Positions 60,882-64,000 of a DNA stretch of 64,000 nt are shown in pieces; the stretch's first letter is position 1; every line of letters starts with the position of its first letter. The notes beneath the pieces were generated by a model that saw nothing but the letters and a program-made list of their open reading frames with translations, was not told the origin of the DNA and did no database searches. The position numbers and the translations under genes were made by a program. This DNA comes from Theocolax elegans (Eukaryota > Arthropoda > Insecta > Hymenoptera > Cerocephalidae): contig CM047428.1 of assembly GCA_026168455.1 (NCBI GenBank), forward strand, positions 84,462,594-84,526,593, in the 5' to 3' direction.

Positions 60882-61160
60882 TAAAACAGTAGAACCGTAT
60901 GTGAAAAAATAAGAGAAGAGGCGTCTTCGTTTATTGACAATCTAGCTGTGTGCTGAATTTTAGATTAAAATATTATTGCGTTCTTGAGAAAAGTCTTACC
61001 AAAAATATCAAATTTTTTCACCTCGTTGAGGTTAGGTTCACATTTTTGGTAAGACTTTTCTCAAAAACGCAATATAATTTTAATCTGAAATTCGGCACAC
61101 AGTTATATTATCAATAAATGAAGGCGCCTCTTCTCTTATTTTTTCACATACTGTTTTATT
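60882..61160. repeat. Palindromic (fold-back) element
   Basis: AAACAGTAGAACCGTATGTG, AAGAGAAGAGGCG and GAGAAAAGTCTTACCAAAAAT on the left recur as reverse complements on the right (ATTTTTGGTAAGACTTTTCTC, CGCCTCTTCTCTT, CACATACTGTTTT). The turn is near 61,020. No coding capacity. Confidence 0.8.
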
Positions 61161-62528
61161 TACTAATTTATTACTAATAATCGCGATTGCCGATAAGGTA
61201 GGGAGGATAAATACGGACGATGGCAACCCGTTAAATACTTAAAGAATTTTTCACATTTTTTTTAACAGAACGCATTACTGTATCGCGCTTTTAGAGAAAT
61301 TAAAAACAGAATACGTACAAGTATATGCATATACGAAGGTGCATTATTCGGCAATATAATAAATCAGACAGTAATAAGTTGTAATATATGAAAATTAGTT
61401 TTTTTATTTATTCATGATATGTTAAAAATTTTGGCAGTGGTGCCAGCTTAAATCGAGGCTACAAAAATCATCGTTTGAATTAACGTGTTCTCCAAGCGAT
61501 TTTTGAGTTAATGTGTTCTCCAACCGAATTCTGAGTACAAATTACAGATTTCTCTGTAATGGATTTTTCAAATATAGTTTTTAATTTTAATTTTTTCTAA
61601 ATTTTTTTAGCACGCGCACAATCGTTACACATCGTTGAATATGCCTCAATTCATACATTTGAACAAATATTCAAATTGAATGATAAATTTGAAAAATCAG
61701 TTAATATCGGTAAGTGTGTTTTTTAAATGAAGATGCGACATCCCCTTAACGTGTTTTTGTTCGGAGGCAACGATATATGTATTTTTTCCGTGCGCAAAAA
61801 AAAGTTGTGAATATAACTTGAAAGAATGTGTATTAGTTTACTGATTACTGATAAAAACATATGAAATTTTTAAATTTTTACTAAAATAATAATAACGTAT
61901 CTAAAATTGAATGTAATGCTTTAAATGCAGATGCATAATTGTTTGTAGATAAAATAAATATTAATCAAGTATAATATAACAATACACTTTTCCAAATATC
62001 AATATTACAATGTGTTAAAAATGATGTACATTAATTATTGCATTTTTTAAGATAATCCTATTAGAAACAGTAATGGCACATTATTAATGTGTAACTTTTA
62101 TATGCACAAAATAATCGATTATTTTTTAAATTATAAAATATTTGGGCATCGTGCACAAAAATAATGTGTACTATTCTTGTGTACTAACATTATATATATG
62201 TTTATTTCTTGGGTCTACAGATCTATCCTTGTACCTAGGTATATACAAAAGAATTAAACCGAGCGTACATTTCTTAATGATATTAGGGGACGACCCATTG
62301 TATTCTCCGTTTACCGTTATATTAAATACCATTGTCTCTCAGTCATGAACTTTTTCCTTGAATTGTGAGTTTCTAGTTTGGACAAGATATTGTCGGGCTA
62401 CCTGTCATAAAAATGGGGAATGAATTTTCTACCTGTATATGCTTTTTCAGGTTGCAGGTTTGAAACATGTTAAAACTAATCTGGTGGCTGCATAGTCACC
62501 CATATATATTATATTGGGGATATATATA
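61161..62528. other. AT-rich region with one exon-like block
   Basis: No complete gene. At 61,611-61,709 a 99-base block has a strong acceptor (CTAAATTTTTTTAG) and donor (GTAAGTGTG). One open phase encodes ARAQSLHIVEYASIHTFEQI and about 13 further residues, unlike any family I recognise. It may be an exon of a gene that runs beyond this stretch, or chance. Confidence 0.3.
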
Positions 62529-63087
62529 TACAACATTATATGTAACATTCGTTGCTAATTATGTCTAGAATTTATCCTTCTGGGTTAAAATTTCTAATTT
62601 CAAGGTAAATGTTAAATAAACTACATGTCAATATTCCACTTGAAAAAAATCTAACTTCGCCACAATTGATTTTTTTATCCAAAAGTTCAAAGAAAGCTTG
62701 GAGCAATACCTTTCAAATGATCTGTAGCATTTTTATGGCCTTCAATTCTGTAAAAAGTTATGATGATTTAAAGAACAACGAAATTTTTTTAAAAATTTAA
62801 ATGGGAAATACCATGTTAATTTTTGTGAATTTTTTGTCTTTCTTTAAATTATCATAACTTTTTGCAGAATTGAAGGCCATAAAAATGCTACAGACCATTT
62901 GAAAGGTATGCTCCAGGCTTTCTTTTGGACTTTTGGATAAAAAAATCAATTGTGGCGAAGTTAGATTTTTTTCAAGTTGAATATTGACATGTAGTTTATC
63001 TAACATTTACCTTGAAATTAGAAATTCTAACCCAGAAGGATAAATTCTAGACATAATTAGCAACGAATGTTACATATAATGTTGTAT
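62529..63087. repeat. Long palindrome, about 280-bp arms
   Basis: Arms 62,529-62,805 and 62,812-63,087 are reverse complements with few differences, e.g. ATGTAACATTCGTTGCTAAT and ATTAGCAACGAATGTTACAT. Because of the symmetry each strand shows a similar small frame (LHVNIPLEKNLTSPQLIF against LHVNIQLEKNLTSPQLIF), which I treat as an artefact rather than two genes. Confidence 0.85.
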
Positions 63088-63305
63088 AGTAAAAGTTGAT
63101 AGATTTTGAGTTAAATAGCGATGAACCCAGCTGGTGTTGAAAAAAACTGGAAAAAGTTCACTATTTGAGGTTAGAAGAACTTTTGAACTAATAAATTCCA
63201 GTACCTAAAAATTTTTTTCTGTATTCTGAAAAACATTTGCAATGTGTACCCAAAATTTGGCGCATTTTAAAATTTTGATCGGACCACTTCACGTGGAATA
63301 CCCAT
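63088..63305. repeat. Half-copy related to the giant palindrome
   Basis: GATTTTGAGTTA near 63,100 and the end block CACTTCACGTGGAATACCC (63,285-63,303) correspond, with divergence, to the right half of the 57.8-kb palindrome (GATTTTGAGTTATTAAGTG and CACTTCACATGGAATCTCCC). The right end of the 62.5-kb palindrome and this block may form one element. Confidence 0.5.
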
Positions 63306-63318
63306 ATATATATATGTA

Positions 63319-63355
63319 CTAGGGAGCTTCACCCCTGCGCGCTACCCGCGCGGAT
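63319..63355 (-). mobile_element. Possible Helitron 3' end
   Basis: On the minus strand a GC-rich hairpin (GCGCG, loop, CGCGC; 63,337-63,351) is followed 14 bases later by CTAG and then T, inside AT-rich sequence. Helitrons end with a short hairpin and CTRR, inserted at A-T. The 5' end is not seen and no RepHel gene is present, so this would be a non-autonomous copy. Confidence 0.35.
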
Positions 63356-63754
63356 CCCCAATACATGCAAATATTTAATTATATTTATTAATATTGATAT
63401 AATTATTTATATATATATATATATAAATATTTTTACGGACAGACCGCTATTCTTGCTTATATGAAAAAATTACGGTAACTGCATGGTAGTCGCAGTATAT
63501 GACTATTGATAGCATATTTTGTAAGTTTTAATTTTAGTTTATACGACTGCTTCAAAATGCCCCAGATTGAATACGAAGTCAAAGATATTGTGAAATCAAA
63601 AAATTGTAATAATAATAAAATCTTAGCACTCAAGTACACATTTCATATTTCCCAACATTTTTCTTCAACAATTATTATCCTGGATGAAACTTTTTTTCAC
63701 ATTATTACTTGAAAAATATTATGTTAATTTAATATCATTAACTTATTAATGTTA

Positions 63755-63993
63755 TATATTAAACATGCATGATCATAAGTTTGTAACCAATGAAATTTAC
63801 TGATTGAGTATACCTATTTCACCGAGTAGTGTTTTTTAGTATACTTGACAAGCAGTATTTGAATTTAATTAATATTAATTAACATTAACTATCAAGAATA
63901 CTAAAAAATACTATTCGGTGAAAAAGGTGTAAAAACCCAATTAACAAGTTTCATCGCTTACAGTAAAATTATTTATGCATGTTTAATATATAT
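63755..63993. mobile_element. Small fold-back MITE
   Basis: TATATATTAAACATGCAT at the left is mirrored by ATGCATGTTTAATATATA at the right. Internal blocks TTCACCGAGTAGTGTTTTTTAG and CTAAAAAATACTATTCGGTGAA are also complementary. A TATATA duplication is possible but uninformative in this AT-rich context. Confidence 0.65.
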
Positions 63994-64000
63994 ATATAAT

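Noticed and set aside
62609..63006. Pair of similar small proteins on opposite strands
   Set aside because: The similarity follows directly from the palindrome, and the peptides match nothing known.

Overview
This is a very AT-rich stretch of an insect nuclear genome. Its genes have several short spliced exons with GT-AG boundaries. The gene families are animal ones: an insect D1-like dopamine receptor, cytosolic aminopeptidase P, eEF1B, a PFTAIRE kinase, USO1/p115, Kish, ICMT and DDI1. The dopamine receptor and the general style suggest a hymenopteran, but that is inference; no marker in the window fixes the species.

Genic part, about 2.4-37.3 kb, in order: Dop1R2-type dopamine receptor (+), Xaa-Pro aminopeptidase (-), eEF1B beta (+), Eip63E/CDK14-like kinase (+), USO1/p115 (-), Kish (+), ICMT (-), DDI1 (-). 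Exon joins for all but the receptor were worked out by hand and keep one reading frame from start to stop. Most are ordinary housekeeping genes. USO1 and Kish, both secretory-pathway genes, stand head to head across about 0.8 kb.

Transposon part. From 39,144 to 46,062 lies a complete PIF/Harbinger DNA transposon. It has 15-bp terminal inverted repeats, a CTG target duplication, an intact six-exon DDE transposase and, transcribed divergently, an intact seven-exon Myb/SANT-like partner protein. The partner carries two tandem copies of the DNA-binding domain with an intron at the same place in each. The element sits beside the 5' end of DDI1.

From about 46.5 kb to the end, the only intact gene is a THAP-domain gene (50.3-52.2 kb). 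The rest is an island of repeats: fold-back elements, a truncated non-LTR retrotransposon, a 5S-rRNA-derived fragment, a broken Ty3/gypsy pol region, a 1.2-kb element with terminal inverted repeats, a tRNA-like sequence, a 108-bp minisatellite, a 1,488-bp tandem duplication of a giant palindrome, and a Helitron-like end. Two orphan exon-like blocks, one resembling an RPA OB-fold, are also in this island.

The strongest candidates for a new system are the double-Myb Harbinger element and the palindrome family of 57.8-63.3 kb.
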